63,441 nucleotides of DNA from Amphimedon queenslandica (lineage: Eukaryota > Porifera > Demospongiae > Haplosclerida > Niphatidae), in NCBI RefSeq assembly GCF_000090795.2, contig NW_003546359.1, positions 11,816 to 75,256 of the forward strand, in the 5' to 3' direction. Below, piece by piece: positions 25,801 through 37,637 of the stretch. Each line of letters opens with the position of its first letter. Position 1 is the stretch's first letter. The translations under genes and the position numbers were made by a program. The notes below the pieces were generated by a model. The model ran no database searches and had not been told where the DNA came from. It saw nothing but the letters and a program-made list of their open reading frames with translations.

Positions 25801-26398
25801 ACTGTTTTTAATAATAATTTAAATACTGTTTTTAATAATAATTTAAATACTGTTTTTAATAATAATTTAAATACTGTTTTTAATAATAATTTAAATACTG
25901 TTTTTAATAATAATTTTAATAATTATACACATGTCATCAATGTCATGTACACTTCTATAACCACGCCCCCTGCCCCACCCCTTTCTTACGATGAAGGAAA
26001 CTGTATCCTGATCCCTCCACACTCCTCCATTATTGATCGGATCAGTTTACCACGAGGCCCTATGATAGCATTGTGCTGTTTATGAGGAATCTTGATAGTA
26101 ACATCAACCACTAGTGCCTGGATAAAATAAATAAATAAATTTATTATTATTATTATTATTGTTATTATTGTTATTACCATTTGTTTCTCAATATCTTGTA
26201 ACTGTCTCTTAGCTTTCTCCACATTCTCCTTCCTTCCAGTGATTAGTATCACATCAGAATCACTACCTTCCTTTGGCATGTCTATCTTAGTGTTGGTTTC
26301 TTCCCTTATCCTCTTGAGTGTAGCCCCTCCCCGCCCAATGATGGACCCGTGGAACTTCTTAAATATCTTCACCTCCGACTTGTAATTAGAATCAGCCT

Positions 26399-26442
<44 letters not shown>

Positions 26443-27776
26443 TGATGATGATGATGATAATAATATATAAACTAAAAAATCTGAAAAATACCCAAGGCTA
26501 TAGTCCATGGTTTTTTCCAAAAAATGGCTCCGAAATCACCCCAAATTTTTATTACATTTTCTGATACATATTGATGTCCTTATGCTGTGTAGAAAGTTTG
26601 AGTAGATTCCAACTTCAATTTTTCGAGTTACGGCCATTTTAAGAAAAAGCCAAAAATCTGAAAAATACCCAAGGCTATATAGTCCATGGTTTTTTCCAAA
26701 AAATGGCCAAAAAATCACCTCAAATTTTTATTACATTTTCTGATACATATTGATGTCCTTATGCTGTGCAGAAAGTTTAAGTCGATTCCGACTTCAATTT
26801 TTCGAATTATGGCCATTTTAAGAAAAAGCCAAAAATTTGAAAAATACCCAAGGCTATAGCCCATGGTTTTTTTTCAAAAAATGGCCAAAAAATCACCTCA
26901 ATTTTTTATTACATTTTCTGATACATATTGATGCCCTTATGCTGTGTAAAAAGTTTGAGCTGATTCCGACTTCAATTTTTCGAGTTACGGCCATTTAAAA
27001 AAAAGCCAAAAATCTGAAAAATACCCAAGGCTATAGCCCATGGTTTTTTTTCCAAAAAACGGCTCCAAAATTACCCCACATTTTTTTACATTTTCTGATA
27101 CATATTGATGTCCTATTGTTGTATACATGCATTTTAATAAAGATCATAAATTATTATTATTATTATTCTTACAATATCCTTTGCCTTCTTCCCCAGGTAG
27201 GCAGCACAGTTATTAACTTCATCAGTTGGTCCCCTCAGTGTTACCTTGTTGCTCCGGAGTCCTTGCTCAGGGAAGGCTACATGTACCCCAGGGAACCTGC
27301 ACCATACAAGAACACATCAACAAGAGACGTGGTGGGTACAAGGAGAGCTAACCTGTCCCTCAGTTCCCTCATGTTCTCTCCGTTGGCTCCAATCACCAGC
27401 TTATGCCACTTCTGGTCAATATCCACTGATACTGTCAACTCATTGGCCTGCCAATAGAAGAAAATATAAAAAATAAAGAACTCTCTACTTTCAAATTTTG
27501 GCAAAATTTGGACTGATACTATAGGCTGTAGCCTTTGGTTGTTGGTCAGATTTTTAAGTAACTTTAAAAATGAAGCCACACCCACACAAAGTTACCAGTT
27601 TAGTTGCCATTTCCAGTATCATTTTCTTAGCGGCGGCCACCCCCTGGGGATCACCCTCTATCCTAATGACATCACTCTTCTGCTTATCAGACGGGATCGT
27701 AATAGAAGTACAGGTCTCAACTTTAATCTTATTTACTAGTAATAATAATAATAATAATAATGAATAATAATAATAA

Positions 27777-27859
<83 letters not shown>

Positions 27860-27860
27860 G

Positions 27861-27907
<47 letters not shown>

Positions 27908-27908
27908 G

Positions 27909-27975
<67 letters not shown>

Positions 27976-27987
27976 ATAATAATAACG

Positions 27988-28045
<58 letters not shown>

Positions 28046-28084
28046 TAATAATAATAATAATAATAATAATGAATAATAATAACG

Positions 28085-28136
<52 letters not shown>

Positions 28137-28140
28137 ATAA

Positions 28141-28181
<41 letters not shown>

Positions 28182-28933
28182 GATAATAATAATAATAATA
28201 AATTAATTAATGTATAGTCTACCATTAGCTCCTTTCTTCCCAATAATGTGTGGGTGATACTTCTGGTCTATATGAACCTCAACAAACTCCATAGTGGCCA
28301 TCTATTAATAATAATAACATAACCACACCCACTACTAGACCCCGCCCACTAATACTCACCAGTCCTTCAGTAAAGTTCTCCAATGATTCTTTGGCAGACT
28401 GCACTTCATCCGGTGGTCCTTCTATCACAATAATGTCTCCTTCTTTAGGGAAGTTGACGGTGACATGAAGGTCCTGGGTTATGTTCTTGATGTTCTCTCC
28501 TCCTCGGCCGATGATGAACCGGTGGAGCCAGGAGGGGGCGGAGACCTCTTCATTAACTATGCTGTTAGCCTAACGAGGGGGAGGGGCCAAAAGGGAGTAA
28601 TGGTTGATGTAAAATGACAAGTTTAAAACTGTCAAGGTAGTGGAGGTATAATTATTTAATTTTAGATGAGGAAATTTAGTGAATTCTCTCCTAGTGATTA
28701 TTAACAACCCACTCAGTGGTACAGTACAGGGTGTATTAGCTGTATTTCATTAATAGAGTGGGTGTAACTCATTAATAGAGTGGGTGTAACCTCCTGATGG
28801 TCCCTACCTTGCTGTAGACTAGAGTGAGAGCCTCTCCCATCTTGTGCTGTGGTCCTCTCAAGGTAATGGTAGCGTCTTCTGATCCTAACATTGGAACATC
28901 AACATAGACTCCTAAAGAATGGGGAGTAGCATC

Positions 28934-28990
<57 letters not shown>

Positions 28991-30585
28991 TACTGTACCA
29001 GTTTTTTCCAGTATTTCTTGCACTCCTTGTCCCTTGGGTCCAATCACATATCTGTGTTGGGTCTTACGAACCTCAACTGAGACTGTAGTATAGTTCCTCT
29101 TCTAAACAAACAACAAACAACAACAACAACAACACATAAACAACAACAACACATAAACATGTTCGGTAGCATATTTAGCAGATACAATACTTCCTATACC
29201 AGCTGGTATGTTTATTAATGACTCAAGCTATAAGCTGTGGTATTTCAAAGTTGCTGGTTCTTTAAAACACTAACAGCAATGAAGGGACCAGGGGCTAACT
29301 ATACATACATGTATCTGATCCCTCTCCCTCCCCCTCTCCCTCCCCCCCCTCCCTCTCCCTCCCCCCTCTCCCCTCCTTACTGCTGCTTGATACAACTGCT
29401 TCACACTAGCTGCTGCCTGTGCCACACCCTCCTTCTCTCCTGATATGTTGATGTCACTCTTCCCAGAGGAGAAGGGAGGGACGTTGACCCTCACCCCAGT
29501 AGCCTCTTGTATGGAGGAGAGGTGAGAGTTGTTTGGCCCACAGATGAACGGGTGGAACTCCGACTCTATCGTAAGGATCTCTTTACCTTGCTTGGACTAA
29601 TGAATAAATAATGAGGAGGTGTGGCTTAATCAATGAATATTAATTAGCATTAGATTAAATGTGTGCAGCAAGTAATGAATCTTTAAAACACTAATTAAAG
29701 TGGTATATTTGCTATTACTAATAAGACATTCACTAAAAGTACATTAACAGCACTAATATTAACAATACATGTACATCTTCACAATTGAAGAGACTACATG
29801 TACATGTGCAGCATGTTTTACATGTACATGTATTTTATCAGCGTACCAGGTCTTCAGTGAAACTCATCAGTCGTTGCCTAGCAACCTCCACCCCCTCCTT
29901 GTTCCCTGTGATACGGACGGTTTCAGAGGAGTCCTCTTGTCTGGGGACACTGATCTTAGTGTTGGTACTTTGCTCCAGCTGCTTGATGTTAGAGGCTTGT
30001 TTACCCAGTAGCATACCGTGGTGTTGCTTAGGAACCCGGAGCTCAACATTGTACTAATGGAAGATAGAGAATGATCATAGCTGGAGGGAATGTTGGCTGC
30101 TGGAGCAACTTCAAAATTCATAAAAAAATCCAAACTTGATTGGGATCAGTCCAAACTTTCTATGTCACATAAGTACATGTACATGCATCAGGAAATGTAA
30201 TAGAATTCTCTCCCAGACATTACAGGCTATTGAAATGCAGCTGCTCTTAAAAGGGACACATATCATACAGTGTACATGTACATGTACATCAGGTGCTGAT
30301 TGTATTCAAATGGAGGTGCTAATGGCCACTCACTGTACCAGTACACAGGTAGCAGTACCTTTGTATGGAGTTCACTCATTATGAGCCTGTGGGCCTCCTT
30401 CACTGATGAAGGACGTCCAGTTATCATGATAGAGAGGCTCATGTCCTTAGCCTGATTCATCTCAATGGTACAACCGGTCTTTGACATGATATCACGAACC
30501 ACAGCTGCCTGCTGACTGTCACCCCCGCCAAAACTAGGATCAGATGATTTATAACGCCTTTCCTCAACTGGGACACTAATAATCT

Positions 30586-30678
<93 letters not shown>

Positions 30679-31019
30679 GAAGACTCATCTAACTAAAAAT
30701 GGGAGAATTTCAGGAGACCTAGACCAAATATGGAAGACCAAGTCTCCTAAACTCCCTCTAGATCTACCAGTGGTTGTTAATGATTACCAGCTGCTAATAT
30801 ACAGACCAGCTGTTCCCTTACTTGAGTCACAGTCGAAGTAGGTATTGATTTCATTGGAGCTCCACCTGGTGGTCCCCATGAGCTAGTGGGTCCTTTCCCT
30901 CCTGCAGGCTTAGAGGAGTGAGAGTGGCCAACTGGTCCAGCGGTTGGTTTAATGGCCGCGCCCCCTCCCCCTAGAGGAGGGAAGGCCTCAGCGTAGGTTG
31001 ATACCTCACCGTTTTCCAT
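14117..31019 (-). CDS. HDLBP: Vigilin (HDLBP), multi-KH RNA-binding protein
   Basis: There are 24 coding exons: 30822-31019, 30359-30583, 29847-30053, 29381-29596, 28999-29101, 28808-28911, 28360-28569, 28223-28301, 27596-27735, 27353-27447, 27173-27296, 26178-26396, 25990-26117, 25268-25583, 25134-25205, 22053-22140, 21900-21958, 21380-21541, 20892-20990, 18374-18613, 17658-17879, 14762-14845, 14543-14671 and 14117-14344. They total 3747 nt, or 1248 residues, against about 1268 in human. I count one degenerate plus 14 recognisable KH units, most with GxxG loops (IIGRRG, LIGAKG, IIGPRG, LIGKGG). The N-terminus keeps TYAEAFPPL, and the C-terminus keeps GYVVKGAPW and the WGP ending typical of vigilin. 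The family binds mRNAs and tRNA, associates with ribosomes on the ER and modulates translation and sterol transport. The twelfth-KH insertion is replaced by a Gln-rich loop. The introns carry most of the repeats in this window. Confidence 0.98.
14381..14540 (+). mobile_element. MITE-like element filling the last vigilin intron
   Basis: A full copy occupies about 160 of the 198 bp of intron 14345-14542. Read on the gene's strand, the 5' splice site GTAAGTATAG runs directly into the element end (TATAGTCTCTCTTAATGGAC). Confidence 0.8.
15367..16400. repeat. 61-bp hairpin minisatellite, about 17 copies
   Basis: Head-to-tail units recur every 61 bp, each reading GTGTAGCCTCTTTATTAAGG then ACACCATTGGGCCCACACTA and CCTGTCCTTAATACATGTAC. 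TTAAGGACA and TGTCCTTAA within each unit are perfect 9-bp inverted arms, so each unit can fold into a hairpin. Units differ by only a few bases. The array lies in the 2.8-kb vigilin intron 14846-17657. The right flank (16400-16490) continues with diverged units. Confidence 0.95.
16785..16935. repeat. Nested-hairpin element, copy 1
   Basis: An outer stem (AGTAATGTAATACCTGAG against CTCAGGTATTACATTACT, perfect over 18 bp) encloses an inner stem (GATATCTGC against GCAGATATC). GT/CA microsatellites and GGAGGTG/ACCTCC flank it. Foldback-type structure. Confidence 0.85.
17171..17312 (+). mobile_element. MITE-like element with internal deletion
   Basis: Same left half as the other copies; the part between CTGTCCGT and CCATTAAGAGAGGC is missing. 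It lies in a vigilin intron. Confidence 0.7.
17940..18110 (-). repeat. CTATAG satellite type b, single unit
   Basis: One reverse-oriented unit with CCTGTACTATAGTACAGG, in a vigilin intron. Confidence 0.8.
18649..18815 (+). mobile_element. MITE-like element in a vigilin intron
   Basis: Complete copy flanked by ACAGCCTCTATA and GAGACTATACTGTATA; the ends are inverted repeats. A solitary right-end fragment of about 50 bp lies at 19141-19195. Confidence 0.75.
19770..19880 (-). mobile_element. Partial MITE-like element, reverse orientation
   Basis: The reverse complement of the 3' two-thirds of the element, from CTCTCTATAGTGTACACC to TGTATAACAGAG. It lies in the same vigilin intron as the copy at 18649. 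Confidence 0.7.
20470..20705 (-). repeat. CTATAG satellite type b, single unit
   Basis: Reverse-oriented unit whose centre is mutated (CCCTGTATAGTAGAGGGA). It lies in a vigilin intron. Confidence 0.7.
22672..22830. repeat. Nested-hairpin element, copy 2
   Basis: Second copy of the element at 16785, with two mismatches in the left outer arm (ACCCGAA) and a longer CA tract before ACCTCCAG. Both copies are in vigilin introns. Confidence 0.85.
23303..23466 (-). mobile_element. MITE-like element, reverse orientation
   Basis: Complete reverse copy with both terminal repeats, flanked by TACAGTGTAGCCTC and CAAGGCTAGCCTGTAC. It contains the same small insertion as the copy at 9173. It lies in a vigilin intron. 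Confidence 0.75.
24160..24325 (+). repeat. CTATAG satellite type b, single unit
   Basis: Plus-oriented unit starting at GTGTACTATAGTACAGGGAC and running to GTAATAAAAATGGAGAACTC. It lies in a vigilin intron. Confidence 0.75.
25600..25920. repeat. 24-bp tandem repeat, about 13 copies
   Basis: The unit TTTAAATACTGTTTTTAATA plus ATAA repeats with almost no variation and fills most of vigilin intron 25584-25989. Confidence 0.95.
26470..27115 (-). repeat. CTATAG satellite type a, four tandem units
   Basis: Reverse-oriented units of about 180 bp with ACCCAAGGCTATAGTCCATG centres. They lie in vigilin intron 26397-27172, next to an (AAT)n tract at 26400-26465. Confidence 0.85.
27740..28205. repeat. 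Long (AAT)n microsatellite
   Basis: About 465 bp of almost pure AAT/TTA with scattered AACG and AATG interruptions. It occupies nearly all of vigilin intron 27736-28222, next to a splice acceptor. Similar shorter AAT tracts lie at 14681-14742, 14855-14925, 30588-30675, 36630-36697 and 60440-60522. Confidence 0.95.
28938..28990. repeat. (CAT)n microsatellite in a vigilin intron
   Basis: About 17 CAT units. On the gene's strand it reads as (ATG)n and follows the splice donor GTACAG by a few bases. Confidence 0.9.
30105..30215 (+). repeat. CTATAG-family satellite fragment
   Basis: Fragment with CCAAACTTGATTGGGATCAG and CATCAGGAAATGTAAT. It lies in a vigilin intron. Confidence 0.65.
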
Positions 31020-31025
31020 TAAATA

Positions 31026-31400
31026 CTAATAATAATAATCAATAAACAGGATCTGCAGTGTAACACCACCTGAGGACAATAATAATAATAATAAAATAAT
31101 TAATAATAATAAATATTAATAATATTAATGATGTTGATGATGATGATAGGTGTTAATACATGTACATGTATATTCATAACACTCTTGTACATTATAATTA
31201 CTACTAATCACATTAAACTGCAATTGATCGCTATCAACAACCACAACAACAACAATAACAACTGTATAATGTATCTAACTGTACATGTACTTACTGCTTC
31301 CAAAGGCAGTCCGGGGGCTGTTACTATAAGTAGTACAGAGCCACTCTGACTGTACTAATACCAATCAAAACCCGAGGATTGTCCACAGACTGAGAGAGAA
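31026..31400 (-). other. HDLBP: Vigilin 5' UTR intron and probable first non-coding exon
   Basis: A minus-strand acceptor (TTATTATTAG) borders the start-codon exon at 31025, and a strong donor (AGCA then GTAAGT) lies at 31295. This suggests a 5' UTR intron of 31026-31294 and a non-coding exon from 31295 to roughly 31400. The transcription start is not determined. The exon abuts the divergent MECR gene, so the two genes probably share a promoter of a few hundred bases. Confidence 0.5.
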
Positions 31401-31556
31401 AGAGAAAGAGAGAAGACAGGATCCTTTGTCCTCCTCTCAATGGCTCGCCCAACAATAATGTTTTGTTCCGTAGACTATAGTATACGGAGCAGTTATACAG
31501 GACTGGATTTATATCTTATGGGAGTGGCTAGTAAATCTGGGTGTGGCTATTTCAAA

Positions 31557-33110
31557 ATGGCGTCTTTTGGAAAGGTTATTAGAAAAAACTCTCTAAATGC
31601 CTTCTCTCGTGTTGTATTGAGGAGAGACTTCACTCGTGGAAGGCATTCACTAGGGCTAGTGTATGGGGAGTATGGGGACCCTGGAACTGTTTTAAAGTAA
31701 GCAATAAACCTCATGGGGGATGGGCTAACATTATGAACTGTAGATTAGAAGAGATACCAGTAGCTGAAGATTTAAAAGATGATGAGATTGAAGTCGACAT
31801 GTTATGTGCTCCAGTCAACCCATCGGATATGAATCAAATACAAGGTATACATAATAATAAATTAATAATTGATTAATTAATTTACCATTAATTGCAGGTA
31901 CTTATCCGTTCAAGTCCGAGCTACCGGCAGTCGGTGGAAATGAAGGAGTGGGTTTGGTCAGGAGGTGTGGCCTAAGAGTAACTGGAATGAAAGAAGGTGA
32001 CTGGGTGATACCAATACTACCAGGAGTAGGTATAATAATTAATTAATTAAATTATAAGACAACATGTACATGTACAGCTAAATTTGCTAAAATTATTATT
32101 ATTATTGTTGTTGTTGTTGTTGTTGTTGTTATTATTATTATTAGGAACATGGCGGTCTACACTGATATCAAATTGTAATAAATTTTTAAAGGTATCTTCA
32201 TCAACTGGACTGGATTTTGCTGCTACTCTTCAAGTGAACCCGCCCACTGCCTATCGAATGTTAAAGGACTTTGTGTCGCTCCAGCCTGGGGACACTCTCA
32301 TTCAAAATGGAGCCAACAGCGGAGTAGGACAGGCAGTGATACAGTTAGCAGCTGCCTGGGATATTAGCACCATTAATGTAGTGAGAACAAGGTATTGGGC
32401 CCACACTACCTGTCCTTAGTAAAGAGGTTTCATTATTATAGACCTGATTCATCAGATTTTGATGTCATTAATTATTTGAAAGAACTCGGTGCTACTGAAG
32501 TAGTCACTGAAGAATTTCTACACTCACACAAAATGAAAGAACTCATCAAAGTATGTGCTATTAATAGTAACATGATGGGTCTATTAATAGTAACATTATT
32601 GATGTGATAGGGTTATTCAAGGCCAGCTCTTGGTCTAAATTGTGTGGGCGGAGACAGCTCCACTGGTGTTGCTAAATTGCTGAAAGAGAAAGGAACTTTG
32701 ATTACGTACGGCGGAATGTCAAGGAAACCTGTTACCATAGCAACGGTAACTATAATTTGAAAATGATTTATTTCAAATGATGTATTGTTACAGAGCCTCT
32801 TCATCTTTAAACAATTGACTTGTATTGGATACTGGAATGGACTCTGGCTAACCAATAACATTACTAATAGTAAGAACTGACCCCTTTTCTCCTTCCCTAT
32901 CAGTGTCTGTGTCATCATTAACTATTATTTATTTGTTCAGACCGGGCACTGATTGAAGACATGTTTCATGATTTGTGTACTTTGGGAGAGAAGGGCCTCC
33001 TCAGGGCTCCAAGATCAACAAAACACGAACTAATTAATTATAAAAATGCAATTAACGAGTCTATGAAACCTTTTGTATCCAGTAAACAATTACTGATGAT
33101 TAAGAATTAA
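31557..33110 (+). CDS. MECR: Mitochondrial trans-2-enoyl-CoA/ACP reductase
   Basis: Eight exons (31557-31696, 31744-31844, 31898-32029, 32145-32391, 32442-32550, 32611-32745, 32794-32869, 32941-33110) give 1110 nt, or 369 residues (human 373). The enzyme makes the last NADPH-dependent reduction of mitochondrial fatty acid synthesis. The medium-chain reductase fold is clear: the substrate region [13 protein letters not shown] and [12 protein letters not shown], then the nucleotide-binding [14 protein letters not shown] and [16 protein letters not shown], and the family tail [14 protein letters not shown] chose the ATG at 31557 because the next 30 residues are Arg/Ser-rich without acids before Asp, as in a mitochondrial presequence; an in-frame ATG at 31440 would add 39 residues. 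The fourth intron is only 50 bp and consists of repeat sequence (see findings). The 3' end lies 183 bp from SPAG7 on the same strand. Confidence 0.97.
32392..32441 (+). repeat. MECR: Satellite-derived 50-bp intron of MECR
   Basis: The intron GTATTGGGCCCACACTACCT...TATAG matches the right border of the 61-bp array (about 16369-16427: ATTGGGCCCACACTACCTGT, then CCTTAGTACAGAGGTGTCC) almost end to end. Confidence 0.85.
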
Positions 33111-33293
33111 TTAAGACAAGGCATCACACGTGGCAACACGTGGTTTGGCAGGACAATAAAGTATACGGAACGAGTTGCAATTTCCGTATACTACACTAAA
33201 CTAATAGCCACGCCTACTCTCTAAGGGTGTGCCCCTAATACAATAGAACTGTCAGACGTTATATGAGGCAGACAGTAGAAGCTACTCAATTCA

Positions 33294-34698
33294 ATGGATC
33301 TGCTGGGGACTATTCTAAACAAGATGGATGGGCCGCCTCCTGCTAGCGAGAAGGAGAAGAAAGAAGCAAGAGGTATTGTGGGGGTGGGCGGGGCTTGGGA
33401 TCACGTGATCCATGTTTCAGATATGAGATCAAAGATTGAGAGGGAACAGAGAATTGAAAAGAGTCGTCGAGAAGCTTTTCGTAAAAATGTAAAAAATAAT
33501 AATTAATGAAATAATATTTGTTATTATTGTTATTGATAGATTTTAACACAGATTGGTGTTTTCCTTGAAGACGGAACTAAAAAGAGAGTCAAGTTCTCAC
33601 CAATGGACAAGATAATGAGATCCATAGTGTAAGAATATTGATAATATATGCTAATAGTGTAAGTATAGTAATGAGGAACTGATTCTGATCAAGTTTGGAA
33701 TATTTTATGAATTTTTTAATTTGCTCCAAAAATTGGGTCAAAGTCCCTGTACTATAAGTACATGGTCTGTGGTCACATTTTGCCAAAATTTAAAAGAAGA
33801 GAATTCCTCAATTTATTACATTTCCTGATGTTATTGTATTATATTTTGTGTGTGTAGTCATGAAGTGGCAGAGACTGCTGGAGTGATTGCTTATTCATTT
33901 GGTAGTGAAGAAGTGGACAGACACGTGGTACTGTTCAAAAAGGTATCAATCATTGCATCTATACAGTATACCCATTACTCAATACTGAAGTGTTTAACAT
34001 TTCCAGTCTCACTGCTTTTGAACTGGCATGGATTTAAATTAGAAATAAAATTTAAAATGTAAAATTTAGATTTTTTTTCCATTAAAATAGGAACATGCTC
34101 CAAGTGATGAAGAGCTACATGCTCTGAGGAATGGAGAAGTACATCATATACTATCACCTTCAGTGTCCTCATGTGGTATCCTCTCTCCCTATCATTAGGT
34201 GTATTCTCCTACTTCAGTCAAGCCCACAGGAGAAGGTGCTACTCCTCTGTTGGGTTCAACTGGTCAGACTAGTTCTAAACCAGTTGGGCCAGTATCCAAT
34301 TACAGGGATAAATACAAGCACTTGATATCAACGGAAATCAGTGAACCAGCTCCACTCAAACCTCAACCAGAAAGAAACTTTGGATTTGGTAAGTTTGTTA
34401 CACCATACAGCTGCTATTTTTGGAGGTGGGACATTTTAATAGACATTTTATCAAAATAAATCCACCGTTTTGAGCCATTATGTGCATGCTCAATGGCACA
34501 TGGTTTTTTCTAATCACAGTGTGCCTAATTCTCTCCTCCCATCATCAGTTGATTAATGTAGAATTGATAGTTACACTGTGTGTCATTTCCCTTCCAGTAC
34601 CCAGTTCTAATAAAAGGGACGTCAGGTCAATAGAGGAAACTTTGATTGACTTAAGAACTAAGAAGAAAGCTAAACTAGAAGCTCCTGATGACAGCTAA
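33294..34698 (+). CDS. SPAG7: SPAG7-like R3H-domain protein
   Basis: Seven exons (33294-33372, 33421-33488, 33540-33628, 33858-33942, 34091-34138, 34199-34388, 34598-34698) sum to 660 nt, or 219 residues (human about 227). The N-terminus MDLLGTILNKMD, the basic helix REQRIEKSRREAFRKN, the R3H-type segment (KFSPMDKIMRSIVHEVAE, then SFGSEEVDRHVVLFKKEHAP), YRDKYKHLI and the C-terminal KRDVRSIEETLIDLRTKKK all match the SPAG7 family in order. R3H domains bind single-stranded nucleic acid; SPAG7 is a nuclear protein of uncertain role. All splice phases agree. Confidence 0.93.
33665..33835 (-). repeat. CTATAG satellite type b, single unit
   Basis: Reverse-oriented unit with CCTGTACTATAAGTACATGG at its centre. 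It lies in SPAG7 intron 33629-33857. Confidence 0.75.
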
Positions 34699-35439
34699 TG
34701 ATGAATATATTAATAGTGTCTTTATATTTCATATGTTATATTTTATGTCAGCTAATGTAATGAGTATATTTTTATTTCTTGAATGCTATAATTCCCTTTA
34801 TACCATTGACCCCTCAATCTTACTGTATGTATGTTCACTGATTGCAGCTTCCACTCCTTATCACTGCAACATGTGGTCAAAGTTTGTCAATAGGACTACT
34901 GATACCATTATAAACTGATTTTAGTTGTTTGTCTCTTGCAATGAATTCAGCTCCTACTCTTAACTACTTTTATATCATCATAGAAGCCACAAAGTATGTA
35001 ATATACAGAAACCAGTGAAGGGCCTTTGATGTGTAGACTCCCCATAGCTCCAGTTACAATACTGTATGTATGTTCACTAATTGGAGCCACCACAGTGTTA
35101 CCACTCCTTATCATTCCTAAGTAAGGTTTATTGCTGTATCTTTATATAATACAATATACTGACATTAGTAATATCAACTGTGTTCAGGTACATATGTGTG
35201 TTAGTACATACTGTATTTTTGGAGTGGCAATGTTTGGCATTCTTCACCAATCCTTCATCATGTAACTACACAGTCTACTGACACTAACCATCATAATGGA
35301 ATGGTAGTCTTGCTGTGGAGCCACACCTTTGCACTTACTGCTGTACCCAGCCACACCCCTCAGTCAATACTAACACGTTTTTATTGCAAAAGGTAACCTT
35401 TTCCTCCTTTTCTTGAAGTGAATTGCGAAACAATCGAAG
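34699..35439. other. Spacer without recognisable gene
   Basis: This is the gap between SPAG7 and the aldo-keto reductase, both on the plus strand. I see no exon, tRNA or large repeat, only short near-duplicate phrases such as the one around ACTGTATGTATGTTCACT at about 34822 and 35061. Confidence 0.5.
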
Positions 35440-37282
<1,843 letters not shown>

Positions 37283-37637
37283 TGACTAATAACTATTAAT
37301 AACTGACTGTTAGTTTATTTTTGATAATTATTTTTTGGGCTGCTAAAGACTATTCGTTACTTTTCACTTTGAGATGGAAACTGTTACCTCATGTACTGGA
37401 CTTGAAGGCAATAGTTAAGTAAAATTGTCATCTACTTCTGTCAGGTAAGTTATGTCTTGTAGAAATTTTGAATTGATTCTGATGAAAATCAATGGAGTTC
37501 ACAGCTCTTGTTTGAATGACCTGTGTTATTATCATCCAATGATTTTAATTAATAATAATAATAATAACAATTATAAAATGAGAAATATTAAATAAGAATA
37601 ATGAAACCCAATGCAGCAAAGGTTGGAGTGAGTCCAT

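Noticed and set aside
27554..28243. Long open frames of poly-Asn, poly-Ile, poly-Leu or poly-Tyr
   Set aside because: They are translations of an (AAT)n microsatellite inside a vigilin intron. The flanking exons splice in phase without it.
28772..29047. Frame with a run of methionines joined to KH sequence
   Set aside because: The methionines come from (ATG)n in an intron; GTACAG and TTTAG splice sites remove it and restore the KH domain.
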